From contig JAHBNG010000062.1 in NCBI GenBank assembly GCA_019217005.1, positions 16,485-80,484 of the forward strand: a stretch of 64,000 nt of DNA. The letters are read 5' to 3'. A program made the translations under genes and the position numbers. Below, piece after piece: positions 17,841 through 27,531 of this stretch. The stretch is from Chloroflexi bacterium TSY. Lineage in GTDB: Bacteria; Chloroflexota; Anaerolineae; Caldilineales; Caldilineaceae. Below the pieces are notes generated by a model. That model saw nothing but the letters and a program-made list of their open reading frames with translations. It was not told the DNA's origin and did no database searches. Position 1 is the first letter of the stretch. Every line of letters starts with the position of its first letter.

Positions 17841-18464
17841 ATGGGGGAACATTCAATCCCAACGGGAACTGTGGAAGTTCCAGAAATCCCGCTAAAGGAA
17901 GAGCTTTGTCTTGCTGCAAAAGAAAGTGCTGTGATTGTTGTCGATATGCAAAATGATTTTGTGAAGGAGAACGGAACGCTTGTTGTTCCAACGGCTCAAG
18001 AGACAGTCCCTGCAATTGAACGTTTACTGGTGAAAGCACGTAAATCCGATGTTCCAATTGCGTATACCCAAGATACCCACGATGAAGGCGATCTCGAATG
18101 GAATATCTGGCCGGAACATTGCCGCCGCGGGAGTTGGGGCTGGCACATCATTGATGAGCTATCACCACAAGAAGGGGATCTGATCTGCCAAAAGAGTCGT
18201 TACGATGGTTTTTACGACACATGGCTTGATCACTACCTGAGCCGCGTTTGGCAGGTGCAACATTTGGTCATTGTGGGAACGGTTTCTAGCATTTGTGTGC
18301 TCCACACGGCAGCCGCAGCTGGTTTACGATGGTTTCATGTTGTCGTCCCAGCTGACGGCGTTTCCGCGCTAACCGAATTTGACCAAGCGCTGACGCTCCG
18401 TCAAGTTTCTTTTCTCTATCTAGGTGATGTGGCACGGAGTATTGAGGGTATTGTATTTGAGTGA
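17841..18464 (+). CDS. Isochorismatase-family cysteine hydrolase
   Basis: A 207-residue isochorismatase-like hydrolase, the fold that includes nicotinamidases and ureidoacrylate or carbamoylsarcosine amidases. AVIVVDMQNDFV carries the catalytic Asp, CQKSRYDGFYDT the Lys, and GTVSSICVLHTAAAA the nucleophile Cys. The QDTHDEGDLEW...H stretch lies where nicotinamidases bind metal. The frame opens 15 codons earlier, but gaaggagaacagg just before 17841 fixes the start at MGEHSIPT. It is likely a nicotinamidase-type amidase, though this is unproved. The convergent hpf gene ends 13 bases after its stop. Confidence 0.88.
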   Translation: MGEHSIPTGTVEVPEIPLKEELCLAAKESAVIVVDMQNDFVKENGTLVVPTAQETVPAIERLLVKARKSDVPIAYTQDTHDEGDLEWNIWPEHCRRGSWGWHIIDELSPQEGDLICQKSRYDGFYDTWLDHYLSRVWQVQHLVIVGTVSSICVLHTAAAAGLRWFHVVVPADGVSALTEFDQALTLRQVSFLYLGDVARSIEGIVFE

Positions 18465-18477
18465 TTAAATCACATAA

Positions 18478-19041
18478 TTAGATCATTTGTGGTTGTAACA
18501 GCCCATAGTTGCTGTCACGACGCCGGTAAATCAGGTTGACGGCTTGCTCATCGGGGTTGTAGAAGAGAAAGAAATCATGGCCAAGAAGTTCCATTTGCTC
18601 TAATGCTTCTTCCTCATTCATAGGTTGAAGCGTAAACTGTTTGCGCCGTATAATTCGGCCAGCCTCTTCTTCGGCCGCCTCTTCCAAAATCGCTGTCGCA
18701 GCAATCGCTGCTTCTGTATTCATAGAAACCGAGCTGCGGCGGCGATTCTTGCGACGTCCTTCGACCCGCTCTATTTGACGAGAAATCTTCTCAATAGCGG
18801 CATCAATGGAGGCAAATATATCGCCGGTTGATTCCTCCGCGCGTAAAATCTGTCGATTGGCCCAAATCGTTACCTGAAACGTATATCGATCGTCGGCAAT
18901 ACGGGTCTCGCTTTGGGTTAGTTCCGCGCGAATCTCGTCCAAATTTGGAAGAAAACGCTGAAGTTTTCCCATCTTTTTCTCAACATACTCCTCGATCCAT
19001 TCGGTAATTTCTACGTTACGACCATTTACATTTAATTTCAT
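18478..19041 (-). CDS. hpf: Ribosome hibernation-promoting factor, long form
   Basis: A 187-residue long-type HPF. The N-terminal S30AE domain ([20 protein letters not shown] to RQIERVEG, about 1-105) binds the 30S decoding region. A linker leads to the C-terminal domain ([31 protein letters not shown]) that dimerises and drives 100S formation. The length and two-domain layout match the long form typical of non-enteric bacteria. The start has an aaggaggg site 6 bases upstream. Monocistronic. Confidence 0.95.
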   Translation of the reverse strand: MKLNVNGRNVEITEWIEEYVEKKMGKLQRFLPNLDEIRAELTQSETRIADDRYTFQVTIWANRQILRAEESTGDIFASIDAAIEKISRQIERVEGRRKNRRRSSVSMNTEAAIAATAILEEAAEEEAGRIIRRKQFTLQPMNEEEALEQMELLGHDFFLFYNPDEQAVNLIYRRRDSNYGLLQPQMI

Positions 19042-19134
19042 CTATACCCTCCTTATTACATCTCACTGCATTGTTGTGATGGATATATGGTTTTCTTCCC
19101 GCTTGACCATCCTTTTCCCGCAGAACTCAGTTTA

Positions 19135-19216
19135 GGGAATGTGGCCCAAAGTGTGTAAATGCAGCCGATTCTCTGACTGAGCGGCGTCCATCTACACACT
19201 TTGTGGTACACACTCG
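19135..19216. repeat. Family A palindromic repeat, copy 2
   Basis: gggaatgtggcccaaagtgt ... acactttgtggtacacactc with central ctctgactgagcgg. About 85% like the 15.1-kb copy. It lies between the hpf start and the end of comF. Confidence 0.85.
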
Positions 19217-19290
19217 CAGTTTAGAGTGTGGCCTCAAATCGTCAGTCGCATTGAGCGATGATTTCTCTGACAACGCTGTCCAATGAGTCG

Positions 19291-20037
19291 TCATGTCTCC
19301 TCAGATGAGGGTGTTGCCAACGTAATTGCATAAATATATTTAGCTCCTGCTTTGTGTAATGTAGTTGCACATGCTCTTAACGTGGCCCCTGTTGTAAAAA
19401 CGTCATCGATTAACAAAATATTACGTCCGACAACGCGTGACTCAGCACGGAATGCATCGGTCATATTCAGACGTCGATCTTCGGCATTGAGCCCGACCTG
19501 TGATACAGTATTGCGCACACGAAAAAGCAGTCCGGGCTCCAACTGAAGCCCGACGGCAGAACAAAATTCGCTGGCGAGTAATTCAGATTGGTTGTACCCA
19601 CGCTCCTCCAGACGCTGTGGGTGTAGTGGCACGGGAATCACAAATTCGGGGGGATTCGTGAACAAAGTCCACGGTGGTCGTTGAAATACTGAAATTAAAT
19701 AACGAGCTAGAATCGGTCCAAGTTCCTGTTGATTTTGGTATTTTAGAGCATGTATTGCCACCGGTAGTGGATTTAAGTACAATGCAGCAGCGTGAACAAA
19801 AATCAAAGCGGTCGAAGCTTCATTTTGGCAGAACAGACAAGACTTCTGGTCCTTTGAGATAAATCTCTTACATTGTGAACAGACGGAAAAGTTGGTGGGT
19901 TTCACTAATTGTGCACAGGTTGGGCAAAACAAATAGCCGATCGCATTACAGGCAATACATTGTGTGGGAAAAGCCAGGTCCACGGCTTGAGCGATGAATC
20001 CTTTTAGTTGGTTCAATGGCTGAGATAATTCATGCAC
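19291..20037 (-). CDS. comF: ComF family phosphoribosyltransferase-like protein
   Basis: A 248-residue ComF protein associated with natural DNA uptake. The N-terminal zinc ribbon has paired cysteines (CIAC, CPTC, CSQC, CLFC within residues 30-80). The C-terminal phosphoribosyltransferase fold has the PRPP loop NILLIDDVFTTGATLRAC. It is full length. comEC lies about 5 kb away, so the competence genes are dispersed. An IS copy lies about 50 bases upstream of the start, probably separating the gene from its original promoter. Confidence 0.92.
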   Translation of the reverse strand: MHELSQPLNQLKGFIAQAVDLAFPTQCIACNAIGYLFCPTCAQLVKPTNFSVCSQCKRFISKDQKSCLFCQNEASTALIFVHAAALYLNPLPVAIHALKYQNQQELGPILARYLISVFQRPPWTLFTNPPEFVIPVPLHPQRLEERGYNQSELLASEFCSAVGLQLEPGLLFRVRNTVSQVGLNAEDRRLNMTDAFRAESRVVGRNILLIDDVFTTGATLRACATTLHKAGAKYIYAITLATPSSEET

Positions 20038-20086
20038 CGAAAGAAAGTTTCTCCTCGAAGACTCATGGTGCTGATAATACCCGTAA

Positions 20087-21388
20087 GGCTAAACCAAAAA
20101 AATAATTATACGCGAACGAGAGAATGGAGAGGGGGAATAAGGACAAACCATTTTTCTAAACCAGGTAAACGTTGGAAGCGTTGTGCCAAACGGTCCATCT
20201 CTTTCTGAGTGAGTTTGACGCCGGTCTCATAAAGAGTGGAATTCAGGTGAACGAAGGGTTGTAGTTGGTTAAAGCGAAAAGAACGGGCAAAATTGAGAAC
20301 GGTCTCAAGAGAATCGAGAAGAGAACCGTTCCAGTGTTTTTCAAGATGGCCCCAAACCCGTTCGATGGGGTTGTATTTACTGTGATAAGGAGGGTAGCAG
20401 GCGAGCTGAATAGAGAGACGATAGTGCTCAACAAACTGAGTGAGACGATACATAAACTGAGTCCGACGGGTATGATTTTCGGGACCATTGTCCTGATTGA
20501 TCACGAGGGTCTTGACGTGAGGAAAGTGTTCACGTACGCTTTCCCAAAAAATCAATCAGGCAGTCGACAATAAAGTCACTCGTCACTTTCGACTGAGTCA
20601 AGTAAAGAAAGAGTTCCTTGGTTGAAGGGAGGTAAATGCCAAAAGGAGTGACTTTCTCGGTCTTCTTATCTTGAAAGTCATGATCGAGCGCTTTGACAAC
20701 CACTCGACTTATCCCTTCTCTCGAGAAACGGTCAAGTAAAATCGTCGCTTTGGCATCCCAAGAGAGGCGCAGAACCGTCTCGTCTGCATCCGCTTCTTGA
20801 TTGATCTGATGAATTCTATCAAAGATCGCATCGGTCTCTGGGATCTTTTTCACTGGTTGACTTTTTTTGACCCGGTTTGAGCCATAGCCTAACTCATTGA
20901 GCTTCAAGCGGATGGCCTCTTCGCCAGGCAATTCCTCATCTGTGTATCCTTTCTGCTCGATGAGCTGGGTACGCATTTCGGCGGCGGTTAGTCGAGTGTA
21001 CAATTGGGGGGTTCGAAAGGTGGGATCGGTCTGGCTGAATTGATCGGCGATTTCAACCATATCGGCCAGTAAAGTGGGGATATGGTCTTCGGCTTTTTTG
21101 CGACCACGTCGGTGGCTTTGGTCGACATAACAGAAGCCGCCTTCTAGTTCTTCCAGGGCTTTGGCTATCGTCGCCCGATTCCAGCCCAACTCTCGTTCTG
21201 CTTTCGTCGGACTCCCTTCGCATATCGTTTTGACCGTTTGGGCCATGAAGTGCCTTCTTTCGTATCCACTTAACATGGCCTTCGTCTCTTTCAAGACTTC
21301 AACCATTTCTGGCGAGATTGTCATTTTTGCTCCTTTTGGAGAGCTAGTTTAACACCTTCTCGCGTATATTTTATTTTTTGGATTGGCC
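20087..21388 (-). mobile_element. ISAzo13-like insertion sequence, copy 2
   Basis: A 1302-bp element, near-identical to copies 1 and 3, with ends ggctaaaccaaaaaa and the complement of ggccaatccaaaaaa. Flanks read gtaa on the left and ttac on the right, so a direct duplication is not evident here, perhaps because of a neighbouring rearrangement. It sits between comF and the Flp pilin gene. Confidence 0.9.
20106..21324 (-). pseudogene. ISAzo13-like transposase with one frameshift
   Basis: The best preserved of the three copies. Residues 1-~260 are read from 21324, then the frame breaks at an A6 tract (about 20545-20550, five A in the other copies), and the remaining ~145 residues continue in another frame to 20106. 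The catalytic region LVINQDNGPENHTRR and NPIERVWGHLEKHW is intact in sequence. The extra base is not at the same place as in the other copies, so programmed frameshifting is unlikely. Confidence 0.85.
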
Positions 21389-21397
21389 TTACCGGAT

Positions 21398-21553
21398 TTA
21401 TGGGAACCAGGTTTCTATCAGATCGTTAATGAATGTCCGAAGGTCGTCACCAAAAATAAGCAAGATAGACAAAAGGACAATTGCAAACAGGATGATTATT
21501 AAGGCGTACTCAATAAACCCCTGTCCACGCTGGTTTGATGGCAATCGGGACAC
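21398..21553 (-). CDS. Flp/Fap-type pilin
   Basis: A 51-residue protein with the Flp pilin signature: a short basic leader (SRLPSNQRGQ), the prepilin cleavage-like G/QGFIEYALI, a single hydrophobic helix (ALIIILFAIVLLSILLIFG) and an acidic tail. Such proteins form Tad pili or act as minor pilins. The start is taken as GTG at 21553, with gggag about 10 bases upstream. A longer ATG-initiated frame would add residues encoded by a repeat and is unlikely. No tad genes are in the window. The IS inserted 10 bases after its stop. Confidence 0.75.
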   Translation of the reverse strand: MSRLPSNQRGQGFIEYALIIILFAIVLLSILLIFGDDLRTFINDLIETWFP

Positions 21554-21582
21554 GCGGACAGATCTCCCATAATTAATTATTT

Positions 21583-21700
21583 GACTCTTTGAGGTTTTGT
21601 GGAGTAAACGTTGGATGGTTTGTTGGTTTGCTAGTTTGTTCACCAACCATCTAACCAACAAACCATCCAAAAACCACACAATTCCCCAGACAACCAATTA
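21583..21700. repeat. Family B repeat, copy 3 (inverted)
   Basis: In inverted orientation relative to copies 1 and 2: gactctttgaggttttgtgg at the left and cacacaattccccagacaac at the right, with ggatggtttgttggtttg / caaccatctaaccaacaaacc in between. It lies upstream of the Flp pilin gene. Confidence 0.8.
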
Positions 21701-21821
21701 TTTTGAGATACCTCTACGACAATTTCGTCCATTTCTCAAATGTGTGCAAACAGATATCACAGTTTCTGAAAGATAGATCGCTGCGCACATTGGTCGCATA
21801 CTCAGTATTGTTTTTGATTTT

Positions 21822-21883
21822 CAGTAGACCGCAATCGTTAGATTCTTCACTTCACTCGAGAATGGCACGATTGCGGTCTACTG
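21822..21883. repeat. Family C-related palindrome
   Basis: cagtagaccgcaatcgt and acgattgcggtctactg are perfect 17-base complements around a 28-base loop containing ctcgagaatggc. The CAGTAGA ends match the palindrome at 17292-17368. Confidence 0.75.
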
Positions 21884-21982
21884 ATTCTTGTAAATGCGTT
21901 TTGTTGTACTGACTGATTCAAAGCATAAACTAGAGATATTGTCTCAAAAAAGTGAAAGTTACGCAAGTAGGTCGATTTTAAC

Positions 21983-22744
21983 TTATTCCATCGTATCCTC
22001 AAGGCGCACCCATCCTCTTCGCAAGGCAAGCACGGCGGCTTGGGTTCGATCTTCAACACCAAGTTTGCGCAGAACGCTACTCATATGATTCTTGACAGTC
22101 TGGCGACTGATACCCAGAACGTGGGCGATCTCTTTGTTGCTCGCTCCTCGCGTTAGATGGAACAAAATCTCCATTTCTCATGGACTAAGTGGTGCGAACA
22201 TCTCGTCTGGTGATTCTCCGAGAACGGTGAGGCTCTCAATCTGTTTGATCAGCCAGCGAAATGCCTGAGGACGACTCATGATCTGATCTTTAATCACGAG
22301 TTTATCATTCGCAACGGCCCGAATGGCAGGCAATAATTCACTTGGACGTACATCTTTTTGGTAGTAAGCGGATGCACCAGCACGCAATGCATGAAACAGC
22401 TGCTCATCGTCATTATAAGCAGTCAAAATAATGACGTTCATATCCTCACAGGCTGAATGGGAGCGAATTTCACGCGTGGCCTGAAGACCATTTTTTTCTG
22501 GCAGATTGATATCCATCAGAATAATATCAGGTTGCAGCTCGATTGCAGTCTCTATTGCCTGCTCCCCACTGACGACTTCCGCGACGACTTCCATATCCTT
22601 TTCAGCTTCAATGACTCGGCATAAGCCTTGAATCAGCAAAGGATGATCCTCAACAATCATTACCCGTATGAGGTTTCTCTTTCCACGACGGTGTTTCGTC
22701 GAGCGATGGCTTGCATCGCGAAAATCCGGAGACATTCCCTTCAT
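21983..22744 (-). pseudogene. LuxR-type response regulator with in-frame TGA
   Basis: A NarL/FixJ-type regulator. The receiver domain (residues ~24-145) has acidic residues in IVEDHP, phospho-acceptor Asp78 in ILMDINLPEKNG, and Lys in YYQKDV. The HTH domain is MEILFHLTRGASNKEIAHVL...QTVKNHMSSVL. At codon 189 (22178-22180) TGA stands in APLSP-stop-EMEIL where the family has a near-invariant Arg (SPRE), consistent with a CGA to TGA mutation. Otherwise the frame is clean. The result could be a dead gene, or a truncated receiver plus a separately started HTH protein from the ATG two codons on. No histidine kinase is adjacent. Confidence 0.85.
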
Positions 22745-23199
22745 TCAGATTTCCTAACGACTTTGGTTCATCTGTCCCTCAATGAACAACGAATGTTATA
22801 TCACATTTACGAGATGAACAATTATTTTTTATCTACTGCTTAATATAATAGCGTGGAGAATCCATAATGCAGTACAACGAACAATAGGTTGTGGCTTTGG
22901 GTTAAATGACGTGATTTGTATAGAATCTGGTCGAAGCCTGAGAATCTTGCATTCGTTGACTATCTATTATTTATCGGTCAGCCACTATCAAATAATATAG
23001 TATTATAGAAGTATATCATTCAGTTAAGATGGTTTCAATACAAGTAGACTACGCAATTTTACGTATTTTTCATGAAGCAAGTATAAAAAAGCTAGCATAA
23101 TCTGGTACATTCGCTGTAAATTCCTTCTACTATTAGCATCCTGTCCAGTGCAGTGATATACTATATACCGTAGTGTCGCTGAATATATGGGAGAAATTT
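22745..23199. other. Intergenic region between divergent genes
   Basis: AT-rich spacer holding the promoters of the response regulator (minus) and the zinc-ribbon protein (plus). A minus-strand frame over 23024-23395 runs antisense into the zinc-ribbon gene and is rejected. No hairpin or repeat family is evident. Confidence 0.5.
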
Positions 23200-23904
23200 G
23201 TGTCTGGAATATCCACTCTATACAATTTGCAAAAAATCGATATCGAGCTTGATAAAGTACGTCGTCGTGTTTTGGAAATTCAAAAGCTGTTGGGTGAAAG
23301 TGCCGAATTAAAACAAGCGCGCCAAAAATTTGAAAATATCCACTCTGCTCTTCAGGAATGGGAAAGTCGTCAAAAAGATAGTGAGCTAGAATCACAGACG
23401 ATTACAGCCAAGATCGAGGAGACCGATGCCAAATTGATGAGTGGAGAAATTACGAATCCTAAGGAACTCGAATCATTACAAGCAAATCTAGATGCACTAG
23501 GTCGTCAGCGAGAAAGTGTTGATGATATTAGTGTACAAGCCATGGTCAAAATCGACGAATTGAAGGACCAAATGGCGGCTGCTCAAAAAAATGTTGTTGA
23601 TATCGAAAAGAATTGGAAAGAACAACAGAAATCTATCATGAGCGAGGGGCGGCAACTCAAGGGGCAATTCCAGCATTACAAAGAGCAGAGAGAATCAATG
23701 GCAGGGTTAGTTGGTGCGTCCTTATTAGCTCAATATAATGACATTCGTAAACGCAAAGCAGGTATTGCCGTGTCGCATTTAGATGGTGATTCGTGTGGGG
23801 CCTGTAATATGCAAGTCCCAAGTGGAGTTGCCAGCTCTGCACGGAGCAATGATGCAGATTTTGTCACCTGTCCCAGTTGTGGACGCATATTGTATGGCGG
23901 ATAA
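23200..23904 (+). CDS. C4-type zinc ribbon coiled-coil protein (DUF164)
   Basis: A 234-residue protein. Long coiled coil from about residue 5 to 185 (LQKIDIELDKVRRRVLEIQK onward), then a C-terminal zinc ribbon with CGACNMQVP and CPSCGRILYGG. This is the DUF164/COG1579 family, found across bacteria and proposed to bind nucleic acid. Its exact role is unknown. The start is GTG at 23200 with gggag 7 bases before it. A longer ATG frame exists (23173) but overlaps the ribosome binding site. An SDR gene follows after 6 bases, so the two are cotranscribed. Confidence 0.85.
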   Translation: MSGISTLYNLQKIDIELDKVRRRVLEIQKLLGESAELKQARQKFENIHSALQEWESRQKDSELESQTITAKIEETDAKLMSGEITNPKELESLQANLDALGRQRESVDDISVQAMVKIDELKDQMAAAQKNVVDIEKNWKEQQKSIMSEGRQLKGQFQHYKEQRESMAGLVGASLLAQYNDIRKRKAGIAVSHLDGDSCGACNMQVPSGVASSARSNDADFVTCPSCGRILYGG

Positions 23905-23910
23905 ACCGAG

Positions 23911-24678
23911 GTGAGATTCAAAGATAAAGTCGTTGTCATCACTGGAGCAGGCAATGGAATTGGGTTGTCCACATGTACAATTGTTGCAAGTGAAGGAGGC
24001 ACAGTTGTTGGTGTCGACATCAACCAAAAAGGGCTCGATGATCTCGTTGAGCAAATTCGGGCTGTACGTGGCAAGATCGATACACAGCGATCAAATGCAC
24101 TCGTCGAAGAGGAAGTCAATCAAGTCGTTGAGCAGACGCGAAAAACGTACGGACGAATCGACGTCTTGGTCAACGCGGTGGGAGGAAGTACCGTCATCGA
24201 AAATCCAGGCACATCGATTGAAGATCTGACCCTTGGTGAATGGCAAAAATTGCTCGACTTCAATCTGACTGGCACATTTCTCTACTGCAATGCGGTGATA
24301 CCAATTATGAAGCAGCAGAAGGCAGGCAAAATTGTGAATTTGGCATCGATTGCAGGACGCGGCCTGAGTTCAATGAGCAGTAGTGCCTATGCTGCCGCAA
24401 AGGGTGGGATCATTGCGTTGACGAGGAAGCTTTCGTTAGAGCTTGGCCCCTTTGGTATTACCTGCAATGCTATTGCTCCTGGGATTACCTTAACAGAGCG
24501 TATTGCCACTGTTTGGAATCAGAAAAGCGACGCAGAGCAGAAGGCAATCTTGGCCAACATTCCGCTTGGGCGACTGCCAAGGGCGGAGGACCAAGCGCGT
24601 GTGATCTGTTTTTTGGCATCCCGAGACGCCGACTTTGTCTCTGGCGTCACAATCGACGTAACAGGCGGGCAACGATGA
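23911..24678 (+). CDS. SDR family oxidoreductase
   Basis: A 255-residue classical short-chain dehydrogenase. VVITGAGNGIGLST is the TGxxxGIG cofactor motif. VLVNAVGG corresponds to NNAG, LASIAGRG contains the catalytic Ser, and SAYAAAKGGI contains Tyr-x-x-x-Lys. The end GVTIDVTGGQR matches the usual SDR terminus. Asp at the end of beta2 (VVGVDINQ) favours NAD(H). It starts with GTG at 23911 immediately after the zinc-ribbon gene. The substrate is unknown; 3-oxoacyl-ACP reductase-like and sugar-alcohol dehydrogenases are both possible. Confidence 0.9.
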   Translation: MRFKDKVVVITGAGNGIGLSTCTIVASEGGTVVGVDINQKGLDDLVEQIRAVRGKIDTQRSNALVEEEVNQVVEQTRKTYGRIDVLVNAVGGSTVIENPGTSIEDLTLGEWQKLLDFNLTGTFLYCNAVIPIMKQQKAGKIVNLASIAGRGLSSMSSSAYAAAKGGIIALTRKLSLELGPFGITCNAIAPGITLTERIATVWNQKSDAEQKAILANIPLGRLPRAEDQARVICFLASRDADFVSGVTIDVTGGQR

Positions 24679-24689
24679 GGGGAATCTAT

Positions 24690-24758
24690 GGGAGTGTGTA
24701 AATGCAGTGGTTCTCTGACTGAACAGTGCTCATTTACACACTTTGTGTTACACACTCG
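24690..24758. repeat. Family A palindromic repeat, copy 3 (short)
   Basis: gggagtgtgtaaatgcagtg ... catttacacactttgtgtta cacactc. This is a 69-bp version that lacks the cccaaag segment of the left arm. It lies 11 bases after the SDR stop. Confidence 0.8.
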
Positions 24759-24897
24759 AATCTTATCGGCTCCTGTCCAGACCCAATTTGCTGACAAAAT
24801 CTTTTTATAACATACTCATATTTCACCCATGCCTCATCCATAGAATGCCTCGACTGCATCGTTCTTAGAACGATGTCTATCTACCTATACGCATTCT

Positions 24898-27516
24898 ATG
24901 ACGCTTCTTTGTCTCACTCTAATATACTTCGCTGGCATCGTCATTGGTCACCTGCTTTGGAACTCTGGTTGGATCGGATGTGATTTTCCCAAGTGGCTTT
25001 GGATTCTGCCATTGGCTGTCACGCCTCTCACGCCTTTACTCAACCGACTCGAAATCTTCAAATCGCAAAGCTCAATACCCCAACAATGGCCTACAAGCGC
25101 AGGTTTTCAAATGCCGCGTTCTGGACCCTCACCAGCTTTGGTCTTTGCCTGTTTACTCTGTCTCTTAACCGGCGCATTCCGTTACGCAAGCCAGCCAACC
25201 ACACCCTGTTGGACGTCAATGGATCTTGCCCACTACAATCTTCCCGCTGAGCGTGCCTTTGATCGCGAAGCACCCCAAGTAACCATAATTGGCTATATTA
25301 ACAGCTATCCATTGGTGTCAGATACGAAGCAGAGACTACATGTTATTGCAGAGAGCATTACAACTGATGACGGAACGTATCAAGTTCATGGAACATTGCG
25401 GCTCAATATAGGCATTCGAATGCGATATCGATATGGTCAACCGGTGCGCTTGCGGGGACGCTTGGTGACCCCGTTTGAAGTTGAGGAGTTTTCATATCGC
25501 AACTATCTCGCCAGAAAAGGCATACATAGCCTATTTTACAATGCCAAAATTGATCTTTTGCCCGAACCTGCCAAAGGAAATTGGCTCAAGCATGGCTTGT
25601 TTGCTTTCCGCGCACGAGGAGAATCGCTGCTCAATCGTCTTTTGCCAGAGCCCTACGCGGCGTTGGCAAACGGGATGTTACTTGGAATCGAGGCTGGCAT
25701 TCCGGATGTTCTTTATGAGCAGTTTAATTTGACCGGAACCAGCCACACCATTGTCATTTCAGGTAGCAACATCAGCTTACTAGCAGGGGTCTTATTGGCT
25801 GTCGGTCAACGAGTGTTTGGGGAAACGCGAGCCATTTGGCCCACCTTGATCGGGATCGGGTGCTATGCCTTGTTGGTAGGAGGCGATCCGGCTGTCTTGC
25901 GCGCCGCATTGATGGGCGGACTCTACGTCATTGCGACCCATCTTGGACGGAGAAGCACAGCGATTGTGAGCTTGGCCGTGGCTTGTTGGGCAATGACACT
26001 CCTGAATCCCCTTACTCTGTGGGATGTCGGATTTCAACTTAGCAGTGGCGCAACGGCTGGTCTCATTCTTTTCTCACCGAGCATTGCGGCAGCAGTTCAA
26101 AGGTTTTGGCCCAGTTGGCAAGGCGGCTATTTAACTGCATCAGATCCCCAAGTGAGCTTCCACTCGATTCAAAGGATGTTCTATGGCCTGCTACAGGATG
26201 GATTGCTGGTCACCATTGCCGCCAATATCACTACATTGCCAATCGTAGTCTATCATTTCGGGAGGCTTTCTGTTGTCTCATTTCTGACGAATTTGTTGAT
26301 TGCACCTGTTCAAAGTTTTATTATGTTGGGGGGCAGTGCCGGCATCCTCATCGGTGTGGTCGGGTCAATGGTCATGGATTGGGTCCCATTGATTGGTTAC
26401 GTAGCCATTGTTCTTACCTGGATTGCGTGGCTGATTCTTCTCATACCTTGGCTCAGCCTTGTCTGGACGGTGGCGATGATTCAGTGGACGGCAGCTTTGC
26501 CAGGGGCAAGTCTAGAGATTGTAGGGTACGACTTTATGGGTTTGATACTAACATATGTGGTTATTTTTGGCATTCATTGGCGTGCTCAATTACGACAATG
26601 GGGCGAAGGTGTACTTGAATCTGGTATCACTAATTGGCAATCGCGCATTCTCGGTCCAGGAGCAGTAGGCGCTCTTGGCATTGGTTCGATCCTGATCTGG
26701 GCAACTGTTCTTTCGCAGCCCGATGGACGTCTCCATGTCTACTTTCTTGATGTTGGTCAAGGTGATGGCATCTTTATTCAGACTTCCTCCGGACGGCAGG
26801 TGCTCATTGATGGCGGTGAAAGCCCCCAAACGCTCTTCAGCGAACTGGGTGCCGTTATGCCTTTCTGGGATCGGAGCATTGATCTACTCATTCTTTCTCA
26901 CCCAGATGCAGATCACGCAAATGCACAAGCAGAAGTACCAAAACGATTCGACATTGCTCAAGCACTGGATACGGCTGTGAGCCAATCGAATACCGACGGT
27001 GTAGCATGGCGGGCTTCAATGAGTGCAGCAAATGTAGAGGTGCAGTTTCAACATACAGGCGGTTGGATTGATTTGGGAGATGGCGCGGCGCTCTGGGTGA
27101 TCTGGCCTCCACCCGAAGGATATGTAGGAGAGGATGCAGATAACGAAAATTCGCTTGTGATCAAACTCGTTTATGGGAACTTTCGTCTTTTGTTAACAGG
27201 GGATTCAGGGCGACCAAGCGAAGCTGCTTGGCTGGAAAGCGGTGTTTCGCTCGAGTCGACAATTTTGAAAGTTGGGCATCACGGCAGTACAAGCGCAACC
27301 AGTGAGGATTTTTTGCACACAGTCGATCCAAAGATCGCCGTAATCCAATCAGGCGCTGACAACCGGTATGGACACCCACATCAAGAAGTGTTGGCTGCGT
27401 TAGAAGGACGCCTCGTTTTACGCAACGACTTGCATGGTCGCATTCATATCGAAAGCGACGGACAGCAGATGTGGGTTGAAACTGAGAAGAACATGCCCCA
27501 ATTGCTGAATCCCTGA
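24898..27516 (+). CDS. comEC: DNA internalization competence protein ComEC/Rec2
   Basis: An 872-residue inner-membrane channel protein for uptake of single-stranded DNA. The N-terminal DUF4131-like part has TM helices, then an OB-like region. The central competence domain (NLTGTSHTIVISGSNISLL onward) has about eight TM segments. The C-terminal metallo-beta-lactamase domain begins VYFLDVGQGDGIFIQ, with the metal motif HPDADHANAQ and KVGHHGSTSAT. It is full length. The start ATG lies inside a small palindrome (atagaatgc at 24840, gcattctat at 24891) and has no good ribosome binding site, so initiation may be weak or regulated. Confidence 0.95.
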   Translation: MTLLCLTLIYFAGIVIGHLLWNSGWIGCDFPKWLWILPLAVTPLTPLLNRLEIFKSQSSIPQQWPTSAGFQMPRSGPSPALVFACLLCLLTGAFRYASQPTTPCWTSMDLAHYNLPAERAFDREAPQVTIIGYINSYPLVSDTKQRLHVIAESITTDDGTYQVHGTLRLNIGIRMRYRYGQPVRLRGRLVTPFEVEEFSYRNYLARKGIHSLFYNAKIDLLPEPAKGNWLKHGLFAFRARGESLLNRLLPEPYAALANGMLLGIEAGIPDVLYEQFNLTGTSHTIVISGSNISLLAGVLLAVGQRVFGETRAIWPTLIGIGCYALLVGGDPAVLRAALMGGLYVIATHLGRRSTAIVSLAVACWAMTLLNPLTLWDVGFQLSSGATAGLILFSPSIAAAVQRFWPSWQGGYLTASDPQVSFHSIQRMFYGLLQDGLLVTIAANITTLPIVVYHFGRLSVVSFLTNLLIAPVQSFIMLGGSAGILIGVVGSMVMDWVPLIGYVAIVLTWIAWLILLIPWLSLVWTVAMIQWTAALPGASLEIVGYDFMGLILTYVVIFGIHWRAQLRQWGEGVLESGITNWQSRILGPGAVGALGIGSILIWATVLSQPDGRLHVYFLDVGQGDGIFIQTSSGRQVLIDGGESPQTLFSELGAVMPFWDRSIDLLILSHPDADHANAQAEVPKRFDIAQALDTAVSQSNTDGVAWRASMSAANVEVQFQHTGGWIDLGDGAALWVIWPPPEGYVGEDADNENSLVIKLVYGNFRLLLTGDSGRPSEAAWLESGVSLESTILKVGHHGSTSATSEDFLHTVDPKIAVIQSGADNRYGHPHQEVLAALEGRLVLRNDLHGRIHIESDGQQMWVETEKNMPQLLNP

Positions 27517-27531
27517 TCCACCATAAAACGA

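Noticed and set aside
20530..20555. Programmed frameshift in the ISAzo13-like transposase
   Set aside because: The A-run length differs among copies, and each copy breaks at a different place, so random indels are more likely.
22178..22180. TGA as a sense codon (recoding)
   Set aside because: Three genes have TGA at probable Arg positions, but TGA ends others cleanly (for example the prolyl oligopeptidase at 11795), and two of the three cases are decaying transposases.
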